Shown piece after piece: positions 10,101 through 22,449 of a DNA stretch of 41,413 nucleotides. The DNA comes from Synura sp. LO234KE (lineage: Eukaryota; Sar; Synurophyceae; Synurales; Mallomonadaceae). A program made the translations under genes and the position numbers. The notes under the pieces are model-generated. The model was not told the DNA's origin. It did not search any database and worked only from the letters and a program-made list of their open reading frames with translations. Each line of letters begins with the position of its first letter. Position 1 is the stretch's first letter. The stretch covers positions 1 to 41,413 of the forward strand of contig VKHC01000003.1 in assembly GCA_015143735.1 (NCBI GenBank), written 5' to 3'.

Positions 10101-13100
10101 TTGCAACCGCATGGGTGCTGTGAAATTCACCCAACGGCCCTTCTTCGAAGTGGATGTGCAATTGTCCGTCCCCTCCGTCCGTCTGAGTCCCAGTTTAGAC
10201 GACATTCAGAAGGCGATCAACCGATCAGCAGTAGCGGTGATTTCCTGCTCGAAGCGTATGTTCCAATGGGGACAAGGGAACGTGCTTGAACGTGACCGAA
10301 CCTCGTTCTTTTCCATCTTAGGGCAAGATGTAGAGCTAATTAAGACAGTGCTATTGCTCACTGGAGCGATGTTTGGGACGAGAAATCAGGTGAATGACTA
10401 CCTGCAGATCTTCCGTAAGTACGATTGGCTATGGAAAGACGATAAAGAGTTGGAGTATAAGAAGTTTATGGTTCGTTCTCCGTCCATTAGTGATTACGAA
10501 GAAGAATTGAAGAAGTTTATGGCTGTGGAGGGCGAGATTGAGAAAATCACTCCAGTGCATTCAATCGGTGCGCTTATGCTAAACACGGCGAATCTTAAGT
10601 TACAGTTGCGCAATGAGTCTCGTCAGTGGAAAGTACTCTACTCTAACAAAGTGCACCAGCAGGCGAAGGAGAATATGTATGGATTATTCGAGTACATGCG
10701 AGTGACGACAAACAAACTGAATTTGGAAGTGAATTCGCTCGATTCGTTGCGCTACGTGATGACCGTCTTGAAGGAGATTCGGGAAAGGGAATCTTCGATC
10801 GAGATGGAGATTAACCCGATTGTAGATATGTATCAAATGTTAGACCATTACCTGCCCGGTGGTATCTCAGATCGCGAAGAGATCGAGCAGAAGTCCACGA
10901 TGAGATCATGTTGGAGGAGACTGGTGGACTACGCCGAGCAAGTAACGGACAACTTAAGTTCGATCCAGGGGGAGTATAAGAAGCAGTTGGTGTGGGTGAT
11001 TCGTGAGTTCAGTGTGGACGTGCGCACGATGCGTAAGGATTTCGAAGAGAATGGGCCTATGATTCCAGATATCCCCGCTCTGGTGGCTGTGGAGAAGTTA
11101 AAGAAGTATAAGGAGGAGTTAGCTCAGCGGGAGCGGAAGATGGATATGTATAAAGCCGGGGAGGAGCTGTTTGCTTTACGTCCCACGCGTTTTAACGAAT
11201 TGGTCAAGACGCGCAAGGAAATCACGTTACTGGATCAACTATACTCTCTCTTTGTAGATGTGAATCAGAGTATTAATCAGTGGAAAGCGTTCATGTGGAA
11301 TGAGGTTGCGAATCATGTCGAGGCCATGAATGATGCAATGACCACTTACGACGCTCGTTGTAAAAAGCTGCCGCGACGACTACGAGATTGGATCGCTTAT
11401 GAGGAGGTGAGGACCAAGATAAGCAGTTTCCAAATACTGCTGCCGTTGCTGTCTGAAATGAGCAAGCCTTCGATAAAAAGCAGACACTGGGAGGAGATCA
11501 ATGCATTGTGTGTCACGACAGGGGCGAAACCGATGCCCTATAACGACGTGGGCTTCCGATTCTCCCATGTGCTGGAATCCAACGTGTCGGCGTTCAAAGA
11601 TGAGATTGAAGAGATATGTGATGGGGCCGACAAGCAGCTTCAGATCGAGCGGAAACTCAATGATTTGAGGGAGATGTGGGCTGGTGCGATGTTCGAGTTC
11701 GCCATTTGGAAGAACAGAGAAGTGCCTGTGCTGAAGGCCTTCGGGCTTGTGATCGAAGAGCTAGAGGAGGCCCAGCTTCAGCTTCAAACGCTGCTAAGTG
11801 TTCGGCATGTTGCTCCATTTCGGGAAGATGTCCAGAAGTTTTTGTCTCAGTTGTCTGATACCTCAGATACGCTGGAGCTGTGGGTGAAAGTACAGTTGTT
11901 ATGGACGAGTCTTGAAAGTGTGTTTTTGGGCGGAGATATTGCGAAGCAAATGCCGTTGGAAGCCAAGAAATTCGCCAAAGTGAACAAGGACTGGGAGAAG
12001 TTAATGCATCGCGCTTCCGAGTCCAAACTAGTGGTCCAGTGCTGTGGAAATGAACTCTTGAGAAACACTCTTCCTGCTCTGTACAGTGAGTTGGAGAAAT
12101 GTCAGAAGTCTTTGGAAGGATATCTAGAACAAAAGAGGTCAAAGTTTCCCCGTTTCTACTTTGTGTCCAATCCTGTGCTATTGGTTATCCTTAGTCAGGG
12201 GTCGGATGCTTTGCAAATGCAACCTTATTACGAAAAGGTGTTTGATAGTATCGATCGCGTGGTTCATAGCAAAGCAGATCGAGCGCTTATTACCCACGTC
12301 CAGTCGATTATAGGGAACACGAAGGAAACCGTTACACTCAATAAAGCAGTGAAGACGCAGGGCAATATCGAAGAGTGGTTGGTGGAACTAGAAGCTGAAG
12401 TGCAGAGGTCGTTGAAGTTGCTGTGCGAGCGCGCGGCATCGGAATGCATGACTCAGCCGTTACGCCAGTTTGTGAATAACACATGTGGGCAGTTCTCTTT
12501 GTTGGGTTTGCAGATCTCGTGGACGTCGCAGTGCGTCGAGGCGCTGACAAAGGCAAGGAGCAATAAGCAATTGATGGTGGAGAATAGTCGTGTCCAATTG
12601 GCAACTCTTCAGGATTTGTCCTCGTGGTGCTTGGAAGATTTGGGAAGCTTGATGAATCGAGTGAAAATCGAGACGTTGGTGACGATTCAAGTCCATCAAC
12701 GCGACGTGTTCGCAGATCTAGCGAGACTGTTTAAAGAGAGAAAATTAGCCGATGCGAATGATTTCGAGTGGCTGAAGCAAACCAGGTTTATGTGGAGCAA
12801 TCACTCCTCAGACCAGCACGGCACTGGCGCTTGCCTTATATCGATATGCGACGTGGAATACAAATACTGTTATGAGTACTTAGGCTGCAAAGAGAGGCTT
12901 GTGATCACCCCACTGACGGATCGCTGCTTCATCGCCTTGTCGCAGGCGATGGGCATGTGTCTGGGTGGGGCGCCTGCTGGACCGGCAGGGACCGGCAAGA
13001 CAGAGACTGTCAAGGATCTTGGACGAGCGATCGGGGTATTCGTAGTGGTGACAAACTGTACCGATCAACAGCGATTTACGGACATGGCCCGTATCTTCAA

Positions 13101-16100
13101 GGGCTTATGTCAGGCAGGACTCTGGGGTTGCTTCGACGAATTCAATCGTATCGAGTTACCTGTGCTGTCAGTGGTGGCTCAGCAGATCCTCACGATCACC
13201 AATGCGAAACGCGTTGGTGGCTTGTTTTTCACGTTTCCTGGAGACACACAGGAAATCCGTCTCAACCGCCAAGTAGGCTACTTCATCACGATGAACCCCG
13301 GGTATCAGGGACGACAGGAACTGCCGGAGAATCTCAAGGCTTTGTTCCGGGGCGTTGCCATGATGGTCCCGGACCGAGAGATCATCATCAAAGTGAAGTT
13401 ATGTTCTGTAGGCTACCAGAGCTTCACGGAGCTAGCGAGGAAGTTTGCGGTGCTCTATCGCCTGTGTGAGCAACAGTTATCGAAGCAGAAACATTACGAT
13501 TTCGGGCTTCGGAATATTCTGTCTGTCTTGCGCACTGCTGGTCAGATAAAACGTAACCGTTTGAATGACCCGGAAGAGGTGTTGCTTATGAGCACTCTCC
13601 GTGATATGAACTTGTCGAAACTTGTGGCGCAAGACGTCCCGCTATTTCTCTCTTTAATTTCGGACTTATTTCCCAGTTTGGGGATGCCCAGTGGTGTAAC
13701 CCACTTCGAGCTCAAGAAGGCGTTAGTTGGTGTGGTTGAGACAGAAGGACTAGTGTTGCACCCCTCTTGGAGTGTGAAAGTCATCCAATTGTACGAAACC
13801 ACAGCTGTGCGCCACGGGATAATGATGGTAGGACCATCTGGAGCGGGAAAGAGTAAAATTATACATTGTCTCCAAGAGGTTCTTACACAGATGACAGGGA
13901 CGATTCATAAGAGATCCCGTATGAACCCGAAAGCGATTCGAGCGGAGGAGATGTTTGGCGAAACAGATAAGCTGTCGGGAGAGTGGTTGGATGGTGTGTT
14001 TGCGACCATGTGGTCGAAGTACAATGACAGAAATCGTAAAGACATCTATTGGATTATTTGCGATGGGCCAGTAGATGCTTTGTGGATCGAGGTAAGGGTG
14101 ATGGGAGGCTATTGCAGGACGTTGTGAATATATTGATAATCTTGCACTTCTTTGTATTTGCGCTTCGTGATAACAGTCTTTCTTTGTGTGTCTACGCTTT
14201 GATTGTAGAATTTGAACACGGTTCTGGATGATAACAAGATTCTCACGTTGGCGAACGGAGATAGAATACCCATGACCGATAACGTGAAGTTGATGTTCGA
14301 GGTTGAAGACCTTCGTAATGCATCTCCAGCCACTGTGTCCCGGGCAGGGATCATCTACGTCAGCGAGAGCGACTTGGATTGGGAACCCGTGCTCAAGTCT
14401 TGGTTGGGCATGAAACCTCAAACCATGGCTAACATCTTCTCCTCGCTGTTCGCGAAGTATGTCGGGACATGTTCTGGACCTAAGTCCTACGGCCACTTGT
14501 TTCACTTTCTTGTCCGTAACTGCAAACCAGTGATTGGCTGTTCCCGTGTCGGAATGATTGAAGGGTGCTGCCATCTGTTAGATGGGCTTCTAGAAGTGTG
14601 CGATTTATCGCCTGTTGCCGACGATATGAGACTTGAACTAGAGAGTGTCTTTTTGTACAGTCTGGCTTGGTCCTTGGGCGGTGTCCTTGAGATCGAAGAC
14701 CGGTTCAAATTCTCAGTCCAATTGCTCTCACTAGCAGACCAGCAAGGTGGTCGCAGCGTTCCTCAATTTCGTAGCGCTGAAGAGAGCATATTCGACTATC
14801 GTATCAACACAGATTCGATGGAATGGGAGAAGTGGGTGTCTCCGGTGTGGGAGTACCCGCATCATATTGAAGAGAATGATTTCTCGAGTATGCTGGTGCC
14901 TACAGTAGAAACAACGCGTTCGTCGTACCTCTTGGAACAGTTTCATAAACAAAGACGAGGAGTGCTGATGACGGGAGGAAATGGCACTGCGAAGACTTCC
15001 ACTGCACTGATGTTCTTCGACTCTATTTCAAGCGACGCGACGCGCATCAAAAAGATTTGTTTCTCTTCTGCGACTACTCCACATAACTTTCAGACTACAT
15101 TAGAGGCAGAACTGGACAAGCGGGGAGGCAAGAGCTTCGGTCCCCCGGGAGGCAAGCGTATGTGCCTCTTCTTAGACGACATGTACGTGCAGACGGACTA
15201 CACTTGGTTCCTCTCTCTCCTGTGAATCATAAAATAATCCATTGCTATTCATCCCTTTGAATATTATGTACGATATCTAACCAATGGTAATTCATGTGTA
15301 TTCGTTGGGTTGTTCCAGGAGCATGCCGGAGATGAATGAATGGGGCGACCAACCTACGTTGGAGTTAGTTCGCCAACTAGTGGAGACTTCTGGATTCTGT
15401 TTCTTAGATAAAGATAAACGCGGCGATCATAAGCATATTGAAGACTTGCAATATGTCGGTGCCATGGGTCACCCCAGCGGCGGCAGAAACGACATACCGA
15501 ACCGTCTCAAGCGCCACTTCTTCATCTTCAACTTGATCTTACCGTCCACCCAAGCTATCAACGAGATTTATGGTCAAATGTTGAGAGGGCGATATATCAC
15601 GATGCCCGTGTATTTCCAGCATTTAGTCAGCCAGCTCCCTTCGATTTCCGTGTCATTGTGGTCATGGATGAGATCGAAGATGCTTCCTTCCCCGAGCAAA
15701 TTCCATTACGTATTTAATTTGCGTGATTTGAGTCGTATGTTTCAAGGAGTGCTTCGTACTCCAAAGGCAAGTATTCGAGACCCAAAAACGTTGGTGCTCT
15801 TGTGGCGCCATGAGTGTGAACGAGTATTCTCCGATAAACTCACTACATTAGAAGACAAAGAGCTGTTTCAAGAGCAGCTGAACTTCTGCACTGCTGATCT
15901 CTTGAAACCTCCTCCTCAGCTCTCCATCGCCCCGGTCGAATCTTCGAAGCTTAAGATCAAGGGAAAGATGGGCAAGAGTACGAGGAAGACTTCTGAAGAT
16001 TCGAATTCCGCCTCGATCGAACACCCCGTGTATGACGACGTGATCGACCGCACGTACTTCGTGGATTTCCTTCGCCCTGAGGCTTATGACGACGACGGCG

Positions 16101-19100
16101 TGTTATTGAACGAAGCTCCCAAGGTATACGAAGTGGGAGGGTCGTTGGAAAGCATTAAAGTCCGCGTGCGAGAGTTTCTTAATAAATACAATGACGCGTA
16201 CCCAACAAAGGCCATGAATCTCATCTTATTCGATGATGCGATGCGGCATCTCCTGCGTATCTCGCGGTGTCTGGGTATGCCGAAGGGCAGTATGTTGCTT
16301 GTAGGCGTGGGTGGAAGTGGAAAACAGAGTCTAACTCGCCTAGCATCCTACTGCGCTGGATATCAGACGTTTCAGATTAATATGTCCAAGTCTTACAACA
16401 TTAATAGCTTCCTCGATGATCTGCGTATATTGTACAAAACATGCGGTCAATTGGGGCACAAAGTGACGTTCATCTTTACCGAGGCAGAGATCAAAGACGA
16501 GTCGTTCCTGGAGATTGTAAATTGTATCCTAACAACTGGAGAGGTTCCGAGCCTGTTCCCCAAGGATGAGCTGATAATCATGGCGTCGGACCTGAGGTCG
16601 ATAGCCTCCAAGCAGATCCCGGACTTTGTGGACACAGCTGATAACCTGGTGAAGTTCTTTATCGACAGAGTCCGTTGTAATCTACATATTGTACTATGTA
16701 TGTCTCCTGCAAATGCTAAATTCCCTGAGAGAGCTCGAAGGTTCCCTGGTATCATAGGAGGTTGCACCATCGACTGGTTTCTCGCTTGGCCTAAAGAAGC
16801 TCTGATCGCTGTGAGCGAGGGATTTATTCACGATTTAGCTTTGAATTGTTCTCGTGATACACGAGAGCAGTTGGTGGTCCATATGGGCATGGTGCATAAG
16901 ATCGTGTCTGATTCGTGTGAGGAGTACTTCCAGAAAACGCGTAGGCATGTATACCAGACGCCCAAGTCTTTCATGTCATTTCTGAATGACTACATGAGCA
17001 TGTACCAGAAGAAGTACTCTGATATTATGATCAAAGCCAACCGTGTCGAAATCGGATTGGAGAAATTGGCGTCGGGTGCGAAAGATGTCGAGAAGATGAA
17101 AGTGGTCTTGGCCGAGGAGGAGGTGAAATTGAAGTTGGCCGAAGAGTCGACCAACAGCATGTTGAGTCAATTAGAACGGAGTTCTATGGAAGCGAAGAAA
17201 GAAGCGGACGCAGTGGCGAAAATTAAGGAGGCGTGTGAGCTTGATGCTGAGCGCATTTCAGGCGAGAAAGGTGATGCTGAGGAAGACCTGGCGAAGGCGC
17301 AACCATTCTTGGACGAAGCGGAGCGAGCGGTCGGGTCAATTAAACCCAACGATTTGAACGAATTGAAGAGATTGGGGAAGCCTGGGGACATTATTAAGCT
17401 CATCTTTGATTGCGTAGGATTGCTAAAGATGGAGAAGCTTGTAAAGGTGGAGCCAGCGGAAGTGACGCTTGGAGTGGGAAAAGATAAGAAGACGTTTCAA
17501 TTCCTGAAAGACAGTTACAAAATCGTACAGACTGGTATGTTATCCGACGCAAGATTCCTGCAGAACATATTTCAATTTTCCAAATATGAGAAAGATTTCA
17601 TCAATGACGAAACGATCGAATTGATGGCTCCGTACTTATCACTGGAAGAGTTCAATCCAATGGTGGCACGCAATGCTTCGCGAGCTGCGGAGGGTTTGTG
17701 CACGTGGTGCAAGGCCATGGCGGATTACCACGAAGCATCGAAAATCGTGAAGCCGAAGCTTGAGGCACTGCGCTTGGCAGAAGCTCGATTACGCGATGCA
17801 GAGAGAGACTTGTCTAAAGCAGAATCGCGGTTGAAAGCTTGTCAAGATAAACTGTCTGCGCTTCAAGATGATTTTGATCAGAAGATTGCATACAAACGTG
17901 CGATTGAGGAGAACGCCGCGAATACGAAGAAGCGGATGGAGCAGGCTACTGCACTTATCAACGGGCTTGCCGGGGAACGTCAACGTTGGAAGGACGACCG
18001 CGACGAGTTTACAAATATTACGATGCGGCTTGTTGGTGACGTGGCGCTTGCATGTGCATTCGTGGCCTATTGCGGACCCTTCAATCAAGATTTCCGGGAA
18101 TATTTGGTTCATCACCGCTTGTCTATGGACCTGAAAGAAAGACAAATTCCACTCTCTTCCAATTTGGATTTGACGCATTTCTTAGCGGATATTGGAACTA
18201 TCGGAGACTGGAATCTGGAGGGACTGCCCACAGATCCCCTCTCCATTCAAAACGGGATTCTCGTGACACGGTCATTGCGCTACCCGTTGCTGATTGATCC
18301 ACAAGGCCAGGCCATCAATTGGATCTGCAACCATGAAGAAACACGAATGCCTGTCTTTGGACTGACCTCCTTTACAAATAATAAGTTCAAGGATCATGTC
18401 GAGCACTGTATGGCGGAGGGTAAGGCTTTAATAATTACCGGTGTTGAAGAAGAGTTGGATCCTGTGCTCACTCCTGTGCTGGAAAGGCAAGTGATTGTCC
18501 GTGCCAAGAACAAATATATTCCTCTGATGGGTAAACTCTGCGACTACGTGGACGAATTCCGAATGTACATGTGTACTCGCCTCGCAAATCCGCATTTCTC
18601 TCCGGAAGACCAATCGAAATGTACAATTGTGGACTTCACGGTGACCCAGAAAGGGTTAGAGGAGCAGTTACTCGGTCGCGTTATTCAGAAAGAACAACGT
18701 TCACTCGAGGAGCAGTTGAAGAACGTGTTAGAGGAGGTGACTGGGAACACGAAAGCGCTCTTGCGCTTGGATCAATTGCTTTTAGAAAGGCTGTCTGAGA
18801 ACACAGGGAACTTGTTAGATGATGAGGAGCTAATAACCGTGTTGGCGGACACGAAAGCGAAGTCTACGGATGTAAAAGAGAAACTGATCGCTACTGCTGA
18901 GATGAGGAGGAACATCAACGAGAAGCGGGAGCAGTTCCGTCCTGTGGCCACAAGAGGATCCGTTATATACTTCGCCATCGTAGAAATGTCGCATGTAAAC
19001 TGCATGTATCAAGTGAGTTTAGACCAATTCCAACGGCTTTTTGACAAGTCCATGGATGTGTCCGAGAAGGCGTTGGCCACTGTCCGTAGAGTGAACAATA

Positions 19101-21654
19101 TCATCGAGGCCATGACTTATTTGTGCTACAAGTACATAAACCGAGGCCTTTACGAAAAAGATAAGACGAGTTTCAAGCTCATTCTTACTTTCAAGATTTT
19201 GTTGACAGCAGGCAAGCTTGACTCTCGTAGTGTGAGTTTATTTCTGCGAGGTGGGAGTGCTCTGGATCTGAATCAGGTGCAGGCTAAACCATTCTCTTGG
19301 TTGAGCAATGAGGCTTGGTTGAATCTACTTCAATTGACCGCCTCAAATATTCAGTTTAAGAACTTGGTCGAGGAGATCGAGCGCTATGAAGGACTTTGGG
19401 CTCAGTGGTATAACGACAACGATCCCGAGAAGTTACCAATCCCTTGCGTGGAACCTAGGCTTCAGAACGAAGAAGACGTGATTGGCAATTTCTTGAGACT
19501 CTTGCTGGTGCGTTGCTTGCGTGAGGACCGGACGATTTTAGCGGTGAACGATTTCTTGAGGAAAACTGAAACAATCGATGTCGGTGGAACTCGAGTACCA
19601 GTGTTGGGTCAGAAATTTATTGAACCAGTTACCGATTCTGTGGATTCTGTCTTTCGAGAAATGGAAACTACGATACCCGTGATTTATCTCCTATCTGCTG
19701 GTGCAGATCCGACAGACTCCGTGGAGACCTTAGCTCGAAGGAAAAGACGCGCGATTGAATGCGTCAGCATGGGTGAAGGACAAGACGTGGTTGCACTGCG
19801 AGCGATTAATGCCGCGACATCCAACGGCTCTTGGGTCCTCCTGCAGAACTGTCACCTCGGATTGGACTTCGTGAACACATTAGAAGATATCTTACTGAAA
19901 TTGCGCTCTGCTGACAGTGGTTGCAGTCCTGACTTCCGACTCTTCCTTACCACGGAGCCTATCAAGGGTTTCTCAATAGGGCTGTTGCAGATGTCTACCA
20001 AGGTGACGAATGAGCCTCCGAAAGGACTCAAAGCTGGACTGCAGCGTTCGTATACTGTCATCGTGGATCAAGACCGTATTGATCGCATTGAGGCTAGTGC
20101 GTGGAGAACGTTGCTGTTTGCGCTCTGTTTCATGCACAGTGTAGTACAAGAGCGTCGTAAATTCGGACCTCTCGGATGGAGTGTGCCGTACGAATTCAAC
20201 GATGGAGATTTGAATGCGGCAATCATGTTCTTAGAAAAGCATCTTGAGCAGTCAGTGCTCTCCTGGTCCACGTTGCAATATATGGTCGCGGAGGTACAGT
20301 ACGGAGGGAGAATCACTGACGATCTAGATAGGCGATTATTCTGTGCCTATACGGAGGCCTGGTTGTCCAGTTCAACGCTAAGCCCAAGCTTTTGCTTCAA
20401 TTCCGACCACTCGATCAGTAAAGTCGCCGATAACTTCAGTTACATGATCCCGAACGTGTTAGAGATGGATGACTTCATGTCTTACATACAGAGATTCCCT
20501 GACGTAGACCCGCCGGAGGTCATTGGCTTGCATCCGAATGCAGACCTGACCTTCCGATTCAAGGAGGTTCATCAGTTAATGGATACGATCTTAGAGACGC
20601 AACCGACACAATCCGGTTTATCAAGCGGAGGAAAGTCCAGAGAAGACACGGTCTTCGCGAAGTGTATTGATTTGATGGAAGGAATGCCGAATGATTACGT
20701 AGAGGACCAGTATGAGGATAGGCTGCAGTGGCTTGGCGGTTACGAAATTCCTCTAAATATATTTTTGTTACAAGAAGTGCAACGACTGCAATCCGCCATC
20801 ACCAGGGTGCGCCGAACATTAGAAATCGTCTTACAGGCGATACGCGGAGAGGTAGTTGTTACAGCTGAAATTATGGACTCTATCAATGCAGTCTACGATG
20901 CCCGCGTGCCTAAGCTTTGGATGTACAGGTAAATTGGGAATGATTATATCTTCCCTGTTATGCTTTTTATTTTTCACCTTCACTTTTTGTTACTGCTCAC
21001 GTAGCGTGGCTGGGGACGAGGTGTCATGGCTGGCTCCAAACCTCGGAGTTTGGTTCGGAGGATTACAGCAACGGGATGAGCAATACCGCACGTGGTTGGC
21101 GATCGGACGACCTTCCTCCTACTGGCTCGCTGGGTTCTTCAACCCTCAGGGTTTCCTCACCGCCGTGCAGCAGGAGATCACGAGAGGGCACAAGGGCGAA
21201 AGCTGGACACTGGACTCCGTGGTTACATTGTCTGAAGTATCAGACATTGACAGTGTTGAAGCTGTGAAGTCCGCTCCGAAGGTATGTATATAGCAAATGT
21301 TCTTTTTGTTCTTGGTATAATACCCGTGTCGTTATTTTGTAGGAGGGAGTGTATATTCATGGTCTTTACATGGATGGTGCCGCTTGGAGTATGAAAGAAA
21401 CCACCATTGTGGAGAGCGCTTCCAAGAAGCTTTTTGCGCCTTTGCCGTTGCTGCTGGTGACTTCTGTTATGAAGAATTCTAAGCGGATTACTTCCGGAGA
21501 CTATGGTCCTTACGGAGGCTACGAGTGTCCGGTGTACAAGTACCCCGCTAGAACAGACAGATACCTCATATTTTCTGTTCTGCTTCCTAGTCGCGATCAT
21601 CGACCATTGCACTGGACTCTGAGGGGGGTAGCGTTACTCTGCGCTACGGGGTGA
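7106..21654 (+). CDS. DNAH5: Axonemal outer-arm dynein heavy chain, gamma type (DNAH5/DNAH8), six exons
   Basis: This is the motor subunit of the ciliary outer dynein arm; it hydrolyses ATP to slide doublet microtubules. The exons are 7106-7848, 8112-14091, 14209-15182, 15319-20928, 21005-21281 and 21343-21654. They total 13896 nt, or 4631 aa (human DNAH5 is 4624), with consistent phases. The start MSLLARHRYI matches the family's DARH-type N-terminus. The tail regions (DHC_N1, DHC_N2/linker) fill about residues 180-1650. P-loops are GPAGTGKT at about 1871 (AAA1, Walker B CFDEFNRI near 1920), GPSGAGKS at about 2155 (AAA2), GGNGTAKT at about 2497 (AAA3) and GVGGSGKQ at about 2895 (AAA4). The coiled-coil stalk and microtubule-binding tip span about 3127-3450, AAA5 lies near 3557, AAA6 near 4070, and the C-terminal domain ends LRGVALLC. 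The AAA1 segment VVVTNCTDQQ is of the DNAH5/8 type. A Lys/Ser-rich insert sits at about 2775-2800, between AAA3 and AAA4. Intron lengths are 263, 117, 136, 76 and 61 nt. Confidence 0.96.
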
Positions 21655-22449
21655 GGAATGTAACGCCCAGCTGTCAACGAAATGTTCTCATATCCGCGTG
21701 GTGGTAGTGTTATTATTTTCAAAGGCTAGATTTTAACGAGCAGCATGCTCGATATAGCTGGTGATTACATACAAGTTTGATACTTAATGATGCTAAATTT
21801 TTCTTAAAACTTCTTGCTCAATTCTTTCCTAAACTACAAATGGAACCTACCCAGTCCACTTGATTGCCTCAAGAGTAACTTTCTTTTCATAACAGCATTG
21901 TTGGTATATGTATTTCTTATTTGTTCGACTAGGAACTGGGTAAAAAAAATGCTGTCTTACTCATCTGGTACAATTATTTTCTTGTTTTGGTACAAAGCTC
22001 GCGTTTATCAATTTGTTGGAAGAATTCTACGGGGTGCTAACGGAGAAAAGTAGTGAGAAAGGACTATTTAAGAAGTTTTTTCAATGCTTGCCATCGCCGC
22101 ATTGCTCTTTAAGAATGACCCTCCCCCATGCCAATGTTCATCCAATAAGAAACTAATTTAGTTAAGGCCCAGGTGGTGCTGATGGAATTCCATTGATGCC
22201 ATTAATTTCGAATTAGTAGCGAGCGGAGCGAAGTATGTCGGACCACGAGAAAAGCCGCCCCTACCAGCTGAATAGTACAAGCGGAAATTCAACGGTCGTC
22301 AGCGGGGATGACGATCCAATAAATGTTTATTACTCGCTTTGGCGGCGGGCAAATGGATGTATTATGTTTTTATCGTGGAATTTACAAAGAAATGAAGATT
22401 CTTGTATTTATGACCAAATAAAAAACGATAAATGATGTGATACTCCATT
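21655..22449. other. Intergenic region between convergent genes
   Basis: About 800 bp between the dynein stop and the stop of the minus-strand orphan gene. It is AT-rich with short open frames only. An AATAAA lies at 22417-22422 on the plus strand, and another on the minus strand (plus positions 22326-22331) about 120 nt beyond the orphan's stop; either could act in 3'-end formation. A small ORF at 22235 is listed separately. Confidence 0.5.
22235..22435 (+). CDS. Putative small protein (66 aa), unrecognised
   Basis: ATG-initiated frame in a favourable context (GCGAAGTATGTCG), ending TGA 14 bp before the convergent neighbour's stop. It is hydrophilic at the N-terminus (MSDHEKSRPYQL, then a Ser/Thr-rich stretch and GDDD) and mixed later (YYSLWRRANG). 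No domain, signal peptide or membrane segment is clear, and I found no neighbouring exon. An AATAAA lies inside its last codons, which argues against a longer gene. It may be a genuine small gene or a chance ORF in the dynein 3' region. Confidence 0.25.
   Translation: MSDHEKSRPYQLNSTSGNSTVVSGDDDPINVYYSLWRRANGCIMFLSWNLQRNEDSCIYDQIKNDK

Noticed and set aside
13750-14574. 274-codon open frame antisense to the dynein gene
   Set aside because: It lies opposite conserved AAA2-AAA3 coding sequence and crosses the dynein intron at 14092-14208; a codon-bias shadow.
21814-22053. 79-codon plus-strand frame with hydrophobic stretches
   Set aside because: It appears AT-driven, has no recognisable family and sits in the dynein 3' flank; no evidence beyond being open.
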